A stretch of DNA of 64,000 bases from Glaciimonas sp. CA11.2 (GCF_034314045.1 NZ_JAVIWL010000001.1:3720001-3784000), one strand, 5' to 3'; positions 1-9,357 are shown, numbered from the stretch's first letter. Made by a program: numbers and translations. Notes: a model not told the origin generated them from the sequence alone.

Positions 1-490
1 AATTGATCGTCACACCGAGTGGCGTCGGCCATCCGCGCAATGCATGCACGACCGAGCGCAGCGCCATTAACGATGTGGTGGTCGCTTGCCATCCAGCGGC
101 AGTGACAATACAGCCCACTGCGCGTCCCTCAAAATAAGGTTTTGGGTCGCTTCGCATATCTTCCGTGTAATCAAGCGCATTCTTCACCAGGCCGGACATA
201 CTGCCGTGGTAGCCCGGTGAAGCAATAATGATCCCGTCGGCGCGGCGCAGCAAGGCCACCAGCCGTTGCGCATTTGGCGTCCGCTCCACTAAATCTGGCG
301 CATACATCGGCAGAATCAGATCTTCCGCCCCCAGCATGACCGTCTCGGCCCCATATCCCTCGGCCGCGGCTAACGCGATGCGTAGCGCTTTTTCTGTGGA
401 GGAGTTGGCGCGTGTCGTTCCGCCCAGACCCACGATGAAAGGCCGGTTCGGCAAAGGCTCGCGGCTGAGGTTGCTATTTATTGCATTCAT
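1..490 (-). CDS. NADPH-dependent FMN reductase, partial (3' end outside window)
   Basis: My reading of the minus strand from ATG at 490 gives an open frame of 163 codons to the window edge. It begins MNAINSNLSREPLPNRPF and continues into VGLGGTTRANSSTEKAL, then ADGIIIASPGYHGSMSGLVKNA. The GGT.RxxSST phosphate-binding loop and SPGYHGSMSGxxKNxLD segment are typical of the NADPH-dependent FMN reductase flavodoxin fold (SsuE/MsuE/ArsH relatives). An AGGGG ribosome site lies just upstream of the ATG. The family reduces free FMN with NAD(P)H and passes FMNH2 to a two-component monooxygenase. The luciferase-like monooxygenase at 1392-2648, transcribed divergently, is the obvious partner, but that pairing is inferred. 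The C-terminus is missing. Confidence 0.85.
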   Translation of the reverse strand, partial: MNAINSNLSREPLPNRPFIVGLGGTTRANSSTEKALRIALAAAEGYGAETVMLGAEDLILPMYAPDLVERTPNAQRLVALLRRADGIIIASPGYHGSMSGLVKNALDYTEDMRSDPKPYFEGRAVGCIVTAAGWQATTTSLMALRSVVHALRGWPTPLGVTIN

Positions 491-845
491 GTCTATTCCC
501 CTGCTTAAGATAAAAATCTCGTAATGTTTTCGCGTGGCTGTTCAAGGGTGAACGGTCGACACCATCATCACCGAACAACAGGCTCAGAATCAATCGGCGG
601 CTGTATTTCGACGCTAATATCCTGCATCTGATAATTGATAAAATCGCATCGCTCTACAATCCTCCACAATATTCCATTTCTACTCATGCTTGATGCACTG
701 ACATGAGGCGCATCATTTTCATGGATGCTTTATTTCATACGTAATAAACAAGAAGCAAACAAGAAGCGTCGAAGGCTTTCAATAAGTTGATAGTAAATTG
801 GGCGTGTCAGCTCAGTGGGAGCTATTCATACGGAAGCACCAACAC
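491..845. other. Divergent intergenic region
   Basis: About 355 bp lie between the FMN reductase start and the EthD-like gene. It should carry divergent promoters, but I could not place a convincing -35/-10 pair. No gene is seen. Confidence 0.4.
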
Positions 846-1214
846 ATGACCAAGTTTATTTCCATATCGCTCACAAACGCCGCTGAGGGTCGCGATGATG
901 ACTACAACGCCTGGTGCAACAATCAACATATTGGCGATGTATTAGCCGTTCCGGGGATCAAAGCGGCGCAACGCTTCCGACTTTCCGATCAAATTTCCGC
1001 GAAGTTGGGATTCCGTTATTTGTCTCTGTATGAAATGGAAGCAGACCAAATCAGCGATGTGCATGCCGCCATAGCGGCCAGAGCCGGAACAGCACTGATG
1101 CCCCGCACCGATTCCTCGTCACCAGGTCGCCTTTTTTTAGAGTTGGAGCCACTTTCTGCGCGCATTACGGCTGAGGAATCGGCAGCCACGCGTGGCAGCT
1201 TATTACTGGATTAG
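846..1214 (+). CDS. EthD/DUF4286-like small protein (dimeric alpha-beta barrel type)
   Basis: A 122-residue cytosolic protein beginning MTKFISISLTNAAEGRDD, followed by YNAWCNNQHIGDVLAVPGI. The pattern (short beta strand, acidic YNxWxNxxHxxDVLxVPG segment, then an aromatic RYLSLYEME strand) resembles small EthD/DUF4286-type proteins that often sit beside ring- or ketone-degrading oxygenases. A start at 846 is preferred because GGAAG lies 9 nt upstream and the family usually begins at this strand. An upstream in-frame start at 798 would add 16 unconserved residues. It is the first gene of the + strand catabolic wing, 177 bp before the monooxygenase. Its exact reaction is unknown. Confidence 0.6.
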   Translation: MTKFISISLTNAAEGRDDDYNAWCNNQHIGDVLAVPGIKAAQRFRLSDQISAKLGFRYLSLYEMEADQISDVHAAIAARAGTALMPRTDSSSPGRLFLELEPLSARITAEESAATRGSLLLD

Positions 1215-1391
1215 TGCGATTAAAAAGGGATAAGGAGCGGTAAATATCTATAAAGAGCGCCGCCTTTCCAGCCACACATACCCAATCCATCACCCGATTT
1301 ATCACACTTGTAATGATCGCTCAGGCTATCAAAAGTTGATTGCTTCCAACAGTCCGGAATATTTAAAATAAGTTTTTCTCAGGAGATAAAC

Positions 1392-2648
1392 ATGCGATTC
1401 CTCTGGTTTCATTTGATGCCTTACAAAGATTTACCCGAGAACTTTAAAGAAGATCATAAGAGCATTTGGGTCGATGTCGATCCGAAGTTGGGTGATCCGA
1501 TGAAGATGCATGATAACTACAACGAATACATGGACGAGCTTGAGTTCGCTGCTGAGTGCGGATTCGATGCCATCTGCGTCAATGAGCATCACGGCAACGC
1601 TTACGGCATGATGCCTTCACCCAATTTGATCGCCAGCGCGCTGGCACGTCGTACCCAGCATACCGATGCCGCTATCTGCGTGATGGGTGCATCGCTGGCG
1701 CTTTACAATCCACCAACGCGTGTGGCTGAAGAATTTGCAATGATTGACGCCATTTCGGGCGGTCGTCTGATTGCAGGGTTTCCGGTCGGAACGCCGATGG
1801 ATACCACCTACGTCTATGGCACCAACCCAAGCACGTTGCGCCAACGGTATTACGAAGCACACGACCTGGTCATTCAGGCATGGACAAGGGACGAGCCGTT
1901 CAGCTTCAACGGACGCTTCAATCAACAGCGCTATGTTAATTGCTGGCCCCGTCCGATCCAGCGGCCGCATCCTCCGGTATGGGTTCCCGGTGGCGGCTCG
2001 GTAGAAACATGGCAGTGGTGCGGTGAAAAAGATTATGTCTATTCATACGTTTCTTATTATGGCCACGTTGCCGCAGAAGCCACGATGAACGGCTATTGGG
2101 CTGAAATGGCCCGACAGAAAGTCGACCGGAATCCGTTCCGCGTTGGATTCCTGCAATTTATCGGTGTCGCTGAGAACATGGAAGAAGCGGTAAAGCTTTA
2201 CCGTGAACCAGCCGAATTCTTCTATACCAACTGCTTGCATGTGGACCCGCGCTGGGTATCGCCGCCAGGTTACGTTACCGAAGCCACGCAGCGCATGAAG
2301 ATGACATCTCAGGTACAAGCTGCTGCAGATCGCAGTGAAATATTGGGCTCGTTGTCCGAAGATTTTGCAGGGATATTAAAAAGTGGCTACGTCATCATCG
2401 GTTCCCCTGATGAAGTGGCAGCGCAACTACGTGAAGTAGCGATCAAGTTCAACGTCGGCAATTTATTGACGCTGCTCCAGTTTGGCAACATGAGTCGGGA
2501 AACCACCATGTACAACACCAAACTGTTTGCCGAAAAAGTGATTCCGCAACTGAAGGATTTGTTTGAAGATGAATGGGATCACCATTGGTGGCCGGAACCA
2601 GCCGATAAATCGCTACGGGCTTTGCCACGCAAGCAGGAGGAAGTATGA
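1392..2648 (+). CDS. LLM-class flavin-dependent monooxygenase (luciferase-like)
   Basis: A 418-residue bacterial luciferase-like TIM-barrel monooxygenase. It has the early motif FAAECGFDAICVNEHH, the middle motif AEEFAMIDAISGGRLIAGFP, and PHPPVWVPGGGS before the C-terminal helices. Family members use FMNH2 from a separate reductase and O2 for hydroxylation, Baeyer-Villiger oxidation or C-S/C-N cleavage. An AGGAG site lies at the right distance from the ATG. The gene overlaps the next one by 4 bp (ATGA), so it is translationally coupled to the alpha/beta hydrolase. A divergent FMN reductase and downstream acyl-CoA ligase favour a type II Baeyer-Villiger or ring-opening role. That role is inference, and sulfonate or alkane oxidation cannot be excluded. 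Confidence 0.85.
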   Translation: MRFLWFHLMPYKDLPENFKEDHKSIWVDVDPKLGDPMKMHDNYNEYMDELEFAAECGFDAICVNEHHGNAYGMMPSPNLIASALARRTQHTDAAICVMGASLALYNPPTRVAEEFAMIDAISGGRLIAGFPVGTPMDTTYVYGTNPSTLRQRYYEAHDLVIQAWTRDEPFSFNGRFNQQRYVNCWPRPIQRPHPPVWVPGGGSVETWQWCGEKDYVYSYVSYYGHVAAEATMNGYWAEMARQKVDRNPFRVGFLQFIGVAENMEEAVKLYREPAEFFYTNCLHVDPRWVSPPGYVTEATQRMKMTSQVQAAADRSEILGSLSEDFAGILKSGYVIIGSPDEVAAQLREVAIKFNVGNLLTLLQFGNMSRETTMYNTKLFAEKVIPQLKDLFEDEWDHHWWPEPADKSLRALPRKQEEV

Positions 2649-3427
2649 GCGCGCTGACCGTCAGGACCGTAGACGTTAATGGTCGTTCCTGCCGCATCTG
2701 GGAGCAAGGTAGTGGCCCAAGAGTGTATTGGTTAGCTTCCAGTCCTATGCTGATGAGGCAGACCGCGTTTCATGAAGCCATGGCAGCGGGAGTCACACTG
2801 GTTACCTGCGGTTTACCCGGCTTCCCTGGCAGCGAAGGGCACGACATTCTGGACAGCCATCTTGACTGGTGCCTAGCCACGCGTGACCTGTTGCAGGCTG
2901 CTGGATTTCAGCCGGGCGACACGCTGATGGGATCGACTACGGCAGGTGCTTTGGCAGCCGATGCGGCAGCGCTGTGGCCAGAGTTGATCGGCAAACTTAT
3001 ACTGATAGCGCCGTTTGGGCTATGGGATGACGATGCCCCAAGTACCGATATGTTTGCGGTGACATCGAAAAATGCGCCAGCCCTGTTTTGCGAAAATCCG
3101 GAACGGTTCCTCGCTCAGGTTGCGACGCCTAAAGATGCAGAACCTGTTCTCTGGTCGATTGTCGTTAATCGTGGCAACGAGTCTGCAGCACGCTTCTTGT
3201 GGCCCTTCGGTGATACGCGTCTGAGTAAACGACTGCACCGCATTAGCGCACCGACCTTATTGCTATGGGGCGCAAAAGACAAGGTCATACCGACCAGTTA
3301 TGCAACTACATTTGCCGAAGGTATCACGGGGCCAGCTTCCATCAAGCTCATCCCAAATGCAGGGCATCTGGCCGAACTGGATGAACCGGCAGCGGTGGTA
3401 GACGCCATATTCGGATTTGTTGGCTGA
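2645..3427 (+). CDS. Alpha/beta hydrolase with Thr at the nucleophile position
   Basis: A 260-residue alpha/beta-hydrolase-fold protein. The acid Asp is visible in WGAKDKVIP (about residue 212) and the catalytic His in PNAGHLAELDEP (about 241). At the nucleophile elbow, where GHSxGG is expected, it reads LMGSTTAGALA, which places Thr98 rather than Ser at the nucleophile, with Ser97 next to it. It may be an atypical hydrolase, a C-C hydrolase variant or a non-catalytic relative. The ATG overlaps the monooxygenase stop by 4 bp, and the ABC transporter gene begins 1 nt after its own stop. An operon role in hydrolysing the ester or lactone made by the monooxygenase is inferred. Confidence 0.75.
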   Translation: MSALTVRTVDVNGRSCRIWEQGSGPRVYWLASSPMLMRQTAFHEAMAAGVTLVTCGLPGFPGSEGHDILDSHLDWCLATRDLLQAAGFQPGDTLMGSTTAGALAADAAALWPELIGKLILIAPFGLWDDDAPSTDMFAVTSKNAPALFCENPERFLAQVATPKDAEPVLWSIVVNRGNESAARFLWPFGDTRLSKRLHRISAPTLLLWGAKDKVIPTSYATTFAEGITGPASIKLIPNAGHLAELDEPAAVVDAIFGFVG

Positions 3428-3428
3428 G

Positions 3429-4181
3429 ATGTCCGACGTTATCCTGGAAACATCTGGATTGAGCCGCGTTTTTGGCGGCTTTTTCGCAGTCAATGGCGTG
3501 GATATTAAAGTCCGCGAAGGAACGATCCACGCCTTGATTGGCCCCAATGGCGCGGGCAAAACAACATGTTTTAATTTGCTGAGTAAGTTTCTGCAGCCGA
3601 CCGATGGCAGTATTCATCTGGCGGGGCAGGATATTACCAACATGAAGCCAGCGGCTGTCGCGCGCCTTGGTATGGTGCGTAGTTTTCAGATATCGGCGAC
3701 ATTTTCCAGCATGTCCGTGCTGGAGAATGTACGTCTGGCATTGCAGCGTAAACGCGGGGGAAGCTACGATTTTTGGCGTGGTGAAAAAATACTGTGTGAA
3801 ATGAATGCGCAGGCACGCGGCCTGTTAGAGGATGTAGGACTTGCTGACTATGAAGACACGGCGGCAGGTTTACTCCCGTATGGACACAAGCGCGCCCTTG
3901 AAATCGCCACCACGCTTGCTCTTGATCCCAAAGTCATGCTGCTTGATGAACCAACGGCTGGTATGACGCATGAAGATGTGGATCGTGTTGTTGCGCTGAT
4001 TCGGCGCATCCGAAAGGGTCGCACGCTCCTGATCGTGGAACATAACCTTTCTGTGGTGGAAGGATTGTGCGACGCGGTGACGGTATTGACCAGAGGCAGC
4101 ATTCTGACCGAAGGCGATTATGCCAGTGTGTCCAAACATCCCGACGTCATTGCCGCTTATCTGGGAACAGCCCATGGGTGA
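3429..4181 (+). CDS. Branched-chain amino acid type ABC transporter ATPase (LivG-like)
   Basis: A 250-residue ABC ATPase. Walker A is GPNGAGKTT, the signature region is LPYGHKRALEIA, and Walker B is VMLLDEPTAG followed by the switch His in VEHNLSVV. It belongs to the LivG half of the HAAT family importers. The ATG at 3429 is preferred over a TTG at 3417, because the TTG would place the start inside the hydrolase gene. Its stop overlaps the next ATPase start by 8 bp. The substrate is probably the organic compound degraded by this operon rather than leucine, judging only from context. Confidence 0.9.
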   Translation: MSDVILETSGLSRVFGGFFAVNGVDIKVREGTIHALIGPNGAGKTTCFNLLSKFLQPTDGSIHLAGQDITNMKPAAVARLGMVRSFQISATFSSMSVLENVRLALQRKRGGSYDFWRGEKILCEMNAQARGLLEDVGLADYEDTAAGLLPYGHKRALEIATTLALDPKVMLLDEPTAGMTHEDVDRVVALIRRIRKGRTLLIVEHNLSVVEGLCDAVTVLTRGSILTEGDYASVSKHPDVIAAYLGTAHG

Positions 4182-4881
4182 GAATACTTTACTAAAGATA
4201 GAAAACCTCCAGGCATGGTACGGGGAAAGCCATATTCTTCACGGCGTCAATCTTGACGTGAAGGAGGGTGAAGTCGTGACGTTATTGGGGCGCAATGGCG
4301 CGGGTAAAACCACCACAATGAAATCTATCATGGGCCTGATGGCGCACCGCACCGGCAGTATCAGGATGCGTGACGTGGAAACGATTGCTTGCTTACCAGA
4401 ACAGGTCGCCCGCACCGGTATCGCACTCTGTCCTGAAGAGCGCGGTATCTTTGCCTCGCTAACGGTGACCGAAAATTTGCTCTTGCCACCAGTCATTTCG
4501 CCGGGTGGCATGAGCGTGGAAGCCTTGTACACGCTGTTTCCAAACCTAAAGGAACGCGGCAGCAGTCAAGGCACCATGCTCTCCGGCGGTGAACAGCAGA
4601 TGTTGGCTATCGCGCGTATTCTGCGCACCGGAGCACGGTTACTGCTACTGGATGAACCGACCGAAGGTTTGGCGCCCGTCATTGTTCAGCAGATTGGACA
4701 TATGATCCAAAAAATTAAAAATCTTGGTTTTACTGTTTTGCTGGTTGAACAAAATTTTCATTTTGCATCGACCGTCGCAGACCGTCATTACGTCATGGAG
4801 CATGGAAAAATTATCGATTTGATTCCCAATGCTGCACTGGCCTCAAATATGGATAAATTGCACCGGTATCTGGGCGTCTGA
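4174..4881 (+). CDS. Branched-chain amino acid type ABC transporter ATPase (LivF-like)
   Basis: A 235-residue second ATPase of the importer. Walker A is GRNGAGKTT, the signature is LSGGEQQMLAIAR, Walker B is LLLLDEPTEGLAP and the switch region is LVEQNFHFA. The start at 4174 (MGENTLLKIENLQ) overlaps the previous stop by 8 bp and matches usual LivF length. A longer frame from 4120 would add 18 residues read within the previous gene. It pairs with the LivG-like subunit on the cytoplasmic face of the two permeases encoded next. Confidence 0.9.
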   Translation: MGENTLLKIENLQAWYGESHILHGVNLDVKEGEVVTLLGRNGAGKTTTMKSIMGLMAHRTGSIRMRDVETIACLPEQVARTGIALCPEERGIFASLTVTENLLLPPVISPGGMSVEALYTLFPNLKERGSSQGTMLSGGEQQMLAIARILRTGARLLLLDEPTEGLAPVIVQQIGHMIQKIKNLGFTVLLVEQNFHFASTVADRHYVMEHGKIIDLIPNAALASNMDKLHRYLGV

Positions 4882-4902
4882 CAAACTAAAGGATCTGAAT
4901 TC

Positions 4903-5790
4903 ATGTTCACACTGTTTGGAATGCCGGGCCAGTTGTTGCTCGGTCAGCTGCTGCTTGGCCTGATCAATGGCGCTTTCTACGCGTTGTTATCACTCGGTCT
5001 GGCCGTTATATTCGGCATGCTGCACATCATCAATTTTGCTCATGGCGCGCTGTATATGATGGGCGCTTTTGTTGCGTGGTTTTTGCTGGAAAAGCTCGGC
5101 CTCGGCTATTGGTGGGCGTTGGTACTGGCACCGGGTACGGTTGCCATATTCGCTTATTTTCTCGAAAAGTCGGTTATCAGACGCCTGTACGGGATTGATC
5201 CGATGTACGGCTTGATTTTGACTTACGGACTATCGTTGATCATTCAGGGCCTGTTTCGCAATGCGTTTGGTGATACCGGTTTGCCTTACAGTTTGCCGAC
5301 CACCTTGCAGGGAGCGATGGATGTCGGCTTCATGCTCATCCCGCTCTATCGGATTTGGGTCGTGATCGCTGCGCTGGTTACCTGTTTTGCCACCTGGTAT
5401 TTAATTGAAAAAACAGCGCTTGGATCACGCTTGCGCGCTGCCACCGAAAATGCCTCGTTAGTACGATCTTTTGGTCTCAATGTACCGCGCATGATTACCC
5501 TGACTTATATGGGCGGCGCGGCGCTTGCCGCATTTGCCGGTGTCCTGGCGGCTCCCATCTATTCGGTTAATCCAAACATGGGCGAGAACTTCATGATTAC
5601 GGTATTCGCCATCGTCGTGATTGGTGGAATGGGCTCCATTCTCGGTTCGATCGTCGCTAGTATCGGCCTAGGTATTCTGGAGGGCATCATGAAAGTGTTC
5701 TATCCGGAAGCGTCCGTGATTGTTATTTTTGTCGCCATGATTATCATTTTATTGACCCGGCCAGCCGGCCTGTTCGGAAAGCAGACCTAA
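4903..5790 (+). CDS. ABC transporter permease, LivH-like
   Basis: A 295-residue inner-membrane permease of the LivH family. It has the early signature LLGLINGAFYALLSLGLAVIFG, then hydrophobic helices, and the conserved ATYxxRxxAxxENxxLVRSFGLN-like cytoplasmic loop near the middle (LRAATENASLVRSFGLNV). An AAAGGA site precedes the ATG. It lies 21 bp after the LivF-like gene and 1 bp before the LivM-like gene, so all four transporter genes form one transcription unit. Confidence 0.9.
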   Translation: MFTLFGMPGQLLLGQLLLGLINGAFYALLSLGLAVIFGMLHIINFAHGALYMMGAFVAWFLLEKLGLGYWWALVLAPGTVAIFAYFLEKSVIRRLYGIDPMYGLILTYGLSLIIQGLFRNAFGDTGLPYSLPTTLQGAMDVGFMLIPLYRIWVVIAALVTCFATWYLIEKTALGSRLRAATENASLVRSFGLNVPRMITLTYMGGAALAAFAGVLAAPIYSVNPNMGENFMITVFAIVVIGGMGSILGSIVASIGLGILEGIMKVFYPEASVIVIFVAMIIILLTRPAGLFGKQT

Positions 5791-5791
5791 T

Positions 5792-6784
5792 ATGGATTCC
5801 GTCACATCGCCATCGATTGCGCCAGCAGCGCAAGCTCCTCGACAATTCCGCTTGCTCTCTTTTTCTCCTGCGCAGAGCATCGCCTTTGTGTTGATGCTAG
5901 CCGTCATTCTGTTAGCGCCGACGGTAGGATATCCAATCTTTTTGATGAAGATTTTATGCCTCGCGCTCTTTGCCTGCTCATTTAATCTACTGGGAGGTTA
6001 TGGCGGTTTGATTTCATTTGGGCACGCAGCTTACTTCGGGCTTGGCGCCTACATTACGGCATGGGTCGCCAAAAATTGGGGTGTGTCGCCCGAAGTGGCA
6101 ATTCTGTTAGGCGGTCTTACCGCAGGAGGAGTCGGCACGTTATTTGGCTGGGTGGCGATTCGTCGCCCCGGCATGTTCTTTCCGATGATTACGCTGGCAG
6201 TCGGACAAATGGTGTATTTCTTCTGTTTGCAGGCACCTTTTACCAATGGCGAAGATGGTATCCAGAAAGTGCCACGCGGCGCACTATTTGGACTGTTTCC
6301 TCTGGATAATAACCTGGTGTTGTACTGGGTAATCGCAGCAATCTTTCTGGCTGGCTTTTTATTGATGCATCGTGTGGTGCATTCTCCGTTTGGACAGGTG
6401 TTGAAATCGATTCGCGATAACGAACCACGTGCCATCTCGCTTGGCTATGAAACCGCGCATTACAAGCTCATTACCACCATGCTGGCAACCACCATCGCGG
6501 GTATCGCTGGCGGTAGCAAGGCGATTGTCTTCGGCATTGCAACGCTGGCTGATGTCGGGTTTGCCACCTCGGGCGAGGCGCTTCTGATGACCTTGGTCGG
6601 TGGACTTGGCACTATTTTTGGACCAGTTGTTGGCGCAACAATAGTGGCCTCGATGGAGAATTTTCTTTCACCGTTTGGCGCGTGGGTGACCGTCGCCCAA
6701 GGGGTTATTTTCGTCGTATGCGTGTTGATGTTTCGTAGTGGCCTGATTGGCGAGCTGGGTAAGAAGCTAAAAATATCACTCTGA
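5792..6784 (+). CDS. ABC transporter permease, LivM-like
   Basis: A 330-residue inner-membrane permease of the LivM family. It has about nine hydrophobic segments, the motif GGYGGLISFGHAAYFGLGAY near residue 70, and the cytoplasmic loop SIRDNEPRAISLGYE near residue 210. It completes the LivGFHM set. No gene for a periplasmic substrate-binding protein follows or precedes it in the window, which is unusual for this importer class. Such a protein must be encoded elsewhere if the importer works. Confidence 0.9.
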   Translation: MDSVTSPSIAPAAQAPRQFRLLSFSPAQSIAFVLMLAVILLAPTVGYPIFLMKILCLALFACSFNLLGGYGGLISFGHAAYFGLGAYITAWVAKNWGVSPEVAILLGGLTAGGVGTLFGWVAIRRPGMFFPMITLAVGQMVYFFCLQAPFTNGEDGIQKVPRGALFGLFPLDNNLVLYWVIAAIFLAGFLLMHRVVHSPFGQVLKSIRDNEPRAISLGYETAHYKLITTMLATTIAGIAGGSKAIVFGIATLADVGFATSGEALLMTLVGGLGTIFGPVVGATIVASMENFLSPFGAWVTVAQGVIFVVCVLMFRSGLIGELGKKLKISL

Positions 6785-6929
6785 TAGGTGAGGTTACGAG
6801 CGGCGTCATCACCTTAATGCGTCCGCATCATCTTGTGACATCGATGCTGCGACACTTTTTTTAAATATTGGATCTGCGTGTAAGCGGCCCCAGAAATAAC
6901 TGATATCAGATCTGTTAATTAAGGAACCT

Positions 6930-8576
6930 ATGAATTGGAATATGGGCGATATGTTGGATGCGGTGGCCGCAGTTGTTCCCAAAGATCGGCCTGCCATTAT
7001 TCAAGGCGATACAGCGATCTCGTGGCAAGAATTCGATGAGCGTAGCAATCGCATGGCACGTGCAATGATCGACGCAGGGTTAACACCCGGTGATCGGGTT
7101 GCATTCATCTCCCGTAACCATCCAGCATATTTGGAAGGCTTGGCAGCGTGCTTAAAGGCGCGTCTGGTACATGTCAATATTAATTACCGCTATCGGACGG
7201 ATGAAACAGCGTATGTCTTCACCGATTGCAATGTACGTGCGGTGATTTATCAGAAAGAATTTGTCTCCTTGATCGCTGAGTTGCGGAACAGCTTTCCTGC
7301 TATTTTGCTGTGGATCTGTATCGATGGCGAAAGCAACGTCACGCCTGGCGTACATTTCGAGAAGTTGGCCGAACAGGGAGATCCTGCCCCGCTGGGGATT
7401 GAGCGCTCAAGTGATGATGCATTTCTGCTGTACACGGGCGGCACAACAGGCATGCCAAAAGGGGTTATCTGGCCTTCAGGTAATTATCGCGAATGCCAGC
7501 TTGAGTCGCCTCTGATAAAAAATCGGCCACGTAATCTGGCCGAGCATATCGAACTGGTCCGAACAAATGACAGCCCGGGCCGCGTCATACCGGCCTGTCC
7601 TTTGATGCACGGCGCTGGCATGAGTAGTTCATTGGCAGAGTTGTTGTCGGGTGGGACGGTCATTTTGCTATCGGCAAGTGGATTTGATACTGATGAATTA
7701 TGGCAAGCAGTTGCCCGTCATAAGGCAACAAGAATTTTAATCGTTGGCGATGTTTTCGCTCGCCCGATGCTACGTGCGCTTGATGCGCTGGACGCAAATC
7801 ACAAAAAAATTGATCTTGACAGCCTTCGGGTGATCAGCTCCGCTGGGTTGATCTGGAGTCAAGAGATCAAACAAGGGCTATTGCATCATTTACCTCTGGT
7901 TTCTATGGTGGATATCTTCGGCGCTTCGGAAGCGTCCGGATTGGGCTATTCGGTGACAACGGTGAATGCGACTGTGCCGACAGGCCGTTTTGTTCCTGCA
8001 TCAACGACGGTATTAATTGACGAACACGGAGCCCTTCTTCCATCCGGAAAAGTAGGCGAGGGATATATCGCCCGCTCAGAGCCACTTCCGCTCGGCTATT
8101 TCGGCGATGCAAAAAAGACAGCGGAGGTTTTTCGTATCATCGACGGCAAGCGCTATGCGGTTCCTGGCGACTGGGCGCGACTGGATGAAGAAGGATTTAT
8201 GCAAGTCATCGGGCGCGGGAATTTGGTGATTAATACCGGCGGTGAAAAAGTATTTGTGGAAGAGGTTGAAGAAGCTTTGAAGTTACACCCTAGCATCGAC
8301 GACGCGTTGGTAGTCGGCATCCCGGATGAGCGATGGGGCAATATTGTTGCGGCGCTGGTATGCATTAAGCCTGGCATGACCTTTGGCAAAACAGCGGACT
8401 TTACCGAGGTACGCCAAGCAATGGCCACAAAGTTAGCGGGATACAAAATACCGAAAGTGTTGTTTGACGTAACCGAGATGCCGCGTAGTCCCGCTGGCAA
8501 GCCTAACTATAAAGTCGCACGTGAATTGGCGGCTGCACGCTTGGCGCAATCGCTGCCAAAGCTGAAGCAACTTTAG
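6930..8576 (+). CDS. Acyl-CoA synthetase (AMP-forming)
   Basis: A 548-residue ANL-superfamily ligase. The P-loop motif LLYTGGTTGMPKGVIW is near residue 170, with GASEASGLGYSVT in the middle. The hinge and C-terminal motifs GDWARLDEEGFMQVIGRG, INTGGEKVFVEEVE and the catalytic Lys in PRSPAGKPNYK are also visible. It activates a carboxylic acid to its CoA thioester via an acyl-adenylate. An AAGGA site lies at proper spacing from the ATG. It sits 145 bp after the transporter genes and 13 bp before an SDR gene. The acid substrate is unknown; context suggests the product of monooxygenase and hydrolase action, feeding the beta-oxidation genes on the other strand. Confidence 0.9.
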   Translation: MNWNMGDMLDAVAAVVPKDRPAIIQGDTAISWQEFDERSNRMARAMIDAGLTPGDRVAFISRNHPAYLEGLAACLKARLVHVNINYRYRTDETAYVFTDCNVRAVIYQKEFVSLIAELRNSFPAILLWICIDGESNVTPGVHFEKLAEQGDPAPLGIERSSDDAFLLYTGGTTGMPKGVIWPSGNYRECQLESPLIKNRPRNLAEHIELVRTNDSPGRVIPACPLMHGAGMSSSLAELLSGGTVILLSASGFDTDELWQAVARHKATRILIVGDVFARPMLRALDALDANHKKIDLDSLRVISSAGLIWSQEIKQGLLHHLPLVSMVDIFGASEASGLGYSVTTVNATVPTGRFVPASTTVLIDEHGALLPSGKVGEGYIARSEPLPLGYFGDAKKTAEVFRIIDGKRYAVPGDWARLDEEGFMQVIGRGNLVINTGGEKVFVEEVEEALKLHPSIDDALVVGIPDERWGNIVAALVCIKPGMTFGKTADFTEVRQAMATKLAGYKIPKVLFDVTEMPRSPAGKPNYKVARELAAARLAQSLPKLKQL

Positions 8577-8589
8577 GCAACCGCAGACT

Positions 8590-9357
8590 ATGCCAACCAT
8601 CTACAGAACGGAAATACCTGTCGACGCCGTAAAACCAGCGGCGCTCGTCACCGGCGCGGCACGCGGAATCGGTTTGGCGATTGCGACCCAACTGGCGCAG
8701 GATGGCTTTAAAACTATTCTCACAGATATTGACCATGAAGAAGTACAAGCGGCATCGCAAAAGTTACAGGAAATGGGACTAGACGTGGCCGGGCATGTTC
8801 TTGATGTACGCGATCGCGCGGCGGTCAGTCGCCTATTCGATACCGTTGACGGGTTAACTGTTGTAGTCAACAACGCCGCCATTAGTGCCAAACTGAAACC
8901 CTACCACGCGCTCGAAATGCAAGCATTTTTGGCAATCTTCAGCATCAACGTTCAGGGCTGTTTTATCGTCGCGCAAGAAGGTGCCAAGCGGATGAAGGCA
9001 GGCGGAAGAATCATCAACATTGCCTCGCGTGGCTATTTGGGTGGCGCAGGTTTATCGCATTACGTCGCCAGTAAAGCAGCGGTCGTTGGTCTGACGCGTG
9101 CTATGGCGATCGAACTCCGCTGGGAAAATATAACGGTCAATGCCATTGCACCAGGCATGGTCGATACCCGCATGATGGATGACTACACCGCAGAAATACG
9201 GCGCACCCTAGAAAGCAGAGAGCCGAGTGGCGGCCCAGCCAATCCCGCAGAAATCGCCCAAGCCGTCGCATTTCTGGCTTCTGAAAAGGGGCGTTTTATC
9301 AATGGTCAGGTCTTGATGGTCGACGGCGGTAAATCGCTAGGTATGCCACCTCTTTAG
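8590..9357 (+). CDS. Short-chain dehydrogenase/reductase (complete catalytic residues)
   Basis: A 255-residue classical SDR with the cofactor loop TGAARGIG (about 21-28), NNAA near 94-97, catalytic Ser146 in NIASRG, Tyr158 and Lys162 in SHYVASK, and the C-terminal FINGQVLMVDGG. It oxidises or reduces an alcohol/ketone with NAD(P). The acidic residue after the second strand (DID near 46-48) favours NAD(H). It lies 13 bp after the acyl-CoA synthetase in the same operon. A role in oxidising a hydroxy intermediate is inferred. Confidence 0.9.
   Translation: MPTIYRTEIPVDAVKPAALVTGAARGIGLAIATQLAQDGFKTILTDIDHEEVQAASQKLQEMGLDVAGHVLDVRDRAAVSRLFDTVDGLTVVVNNAAISAKLKPYHALEMQAFLAIFSINVQGCFIVAQEGAKRMKAGGRIINIASRGYLGGAGLSHYVASKAAVVGLTRAMAIELRWENITVNAIAPGMVDTRMMDDYTAEIRRTLESREPSGGPANPAEIAQAVAFLASEKGRFINGQVLMVDGGKSLGMPPL

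Noticed and set aside
228..524. 98-codon + strand frame at the left edge
   Set aside because: Shadow of the FMN reductase gene read on the minus strand.
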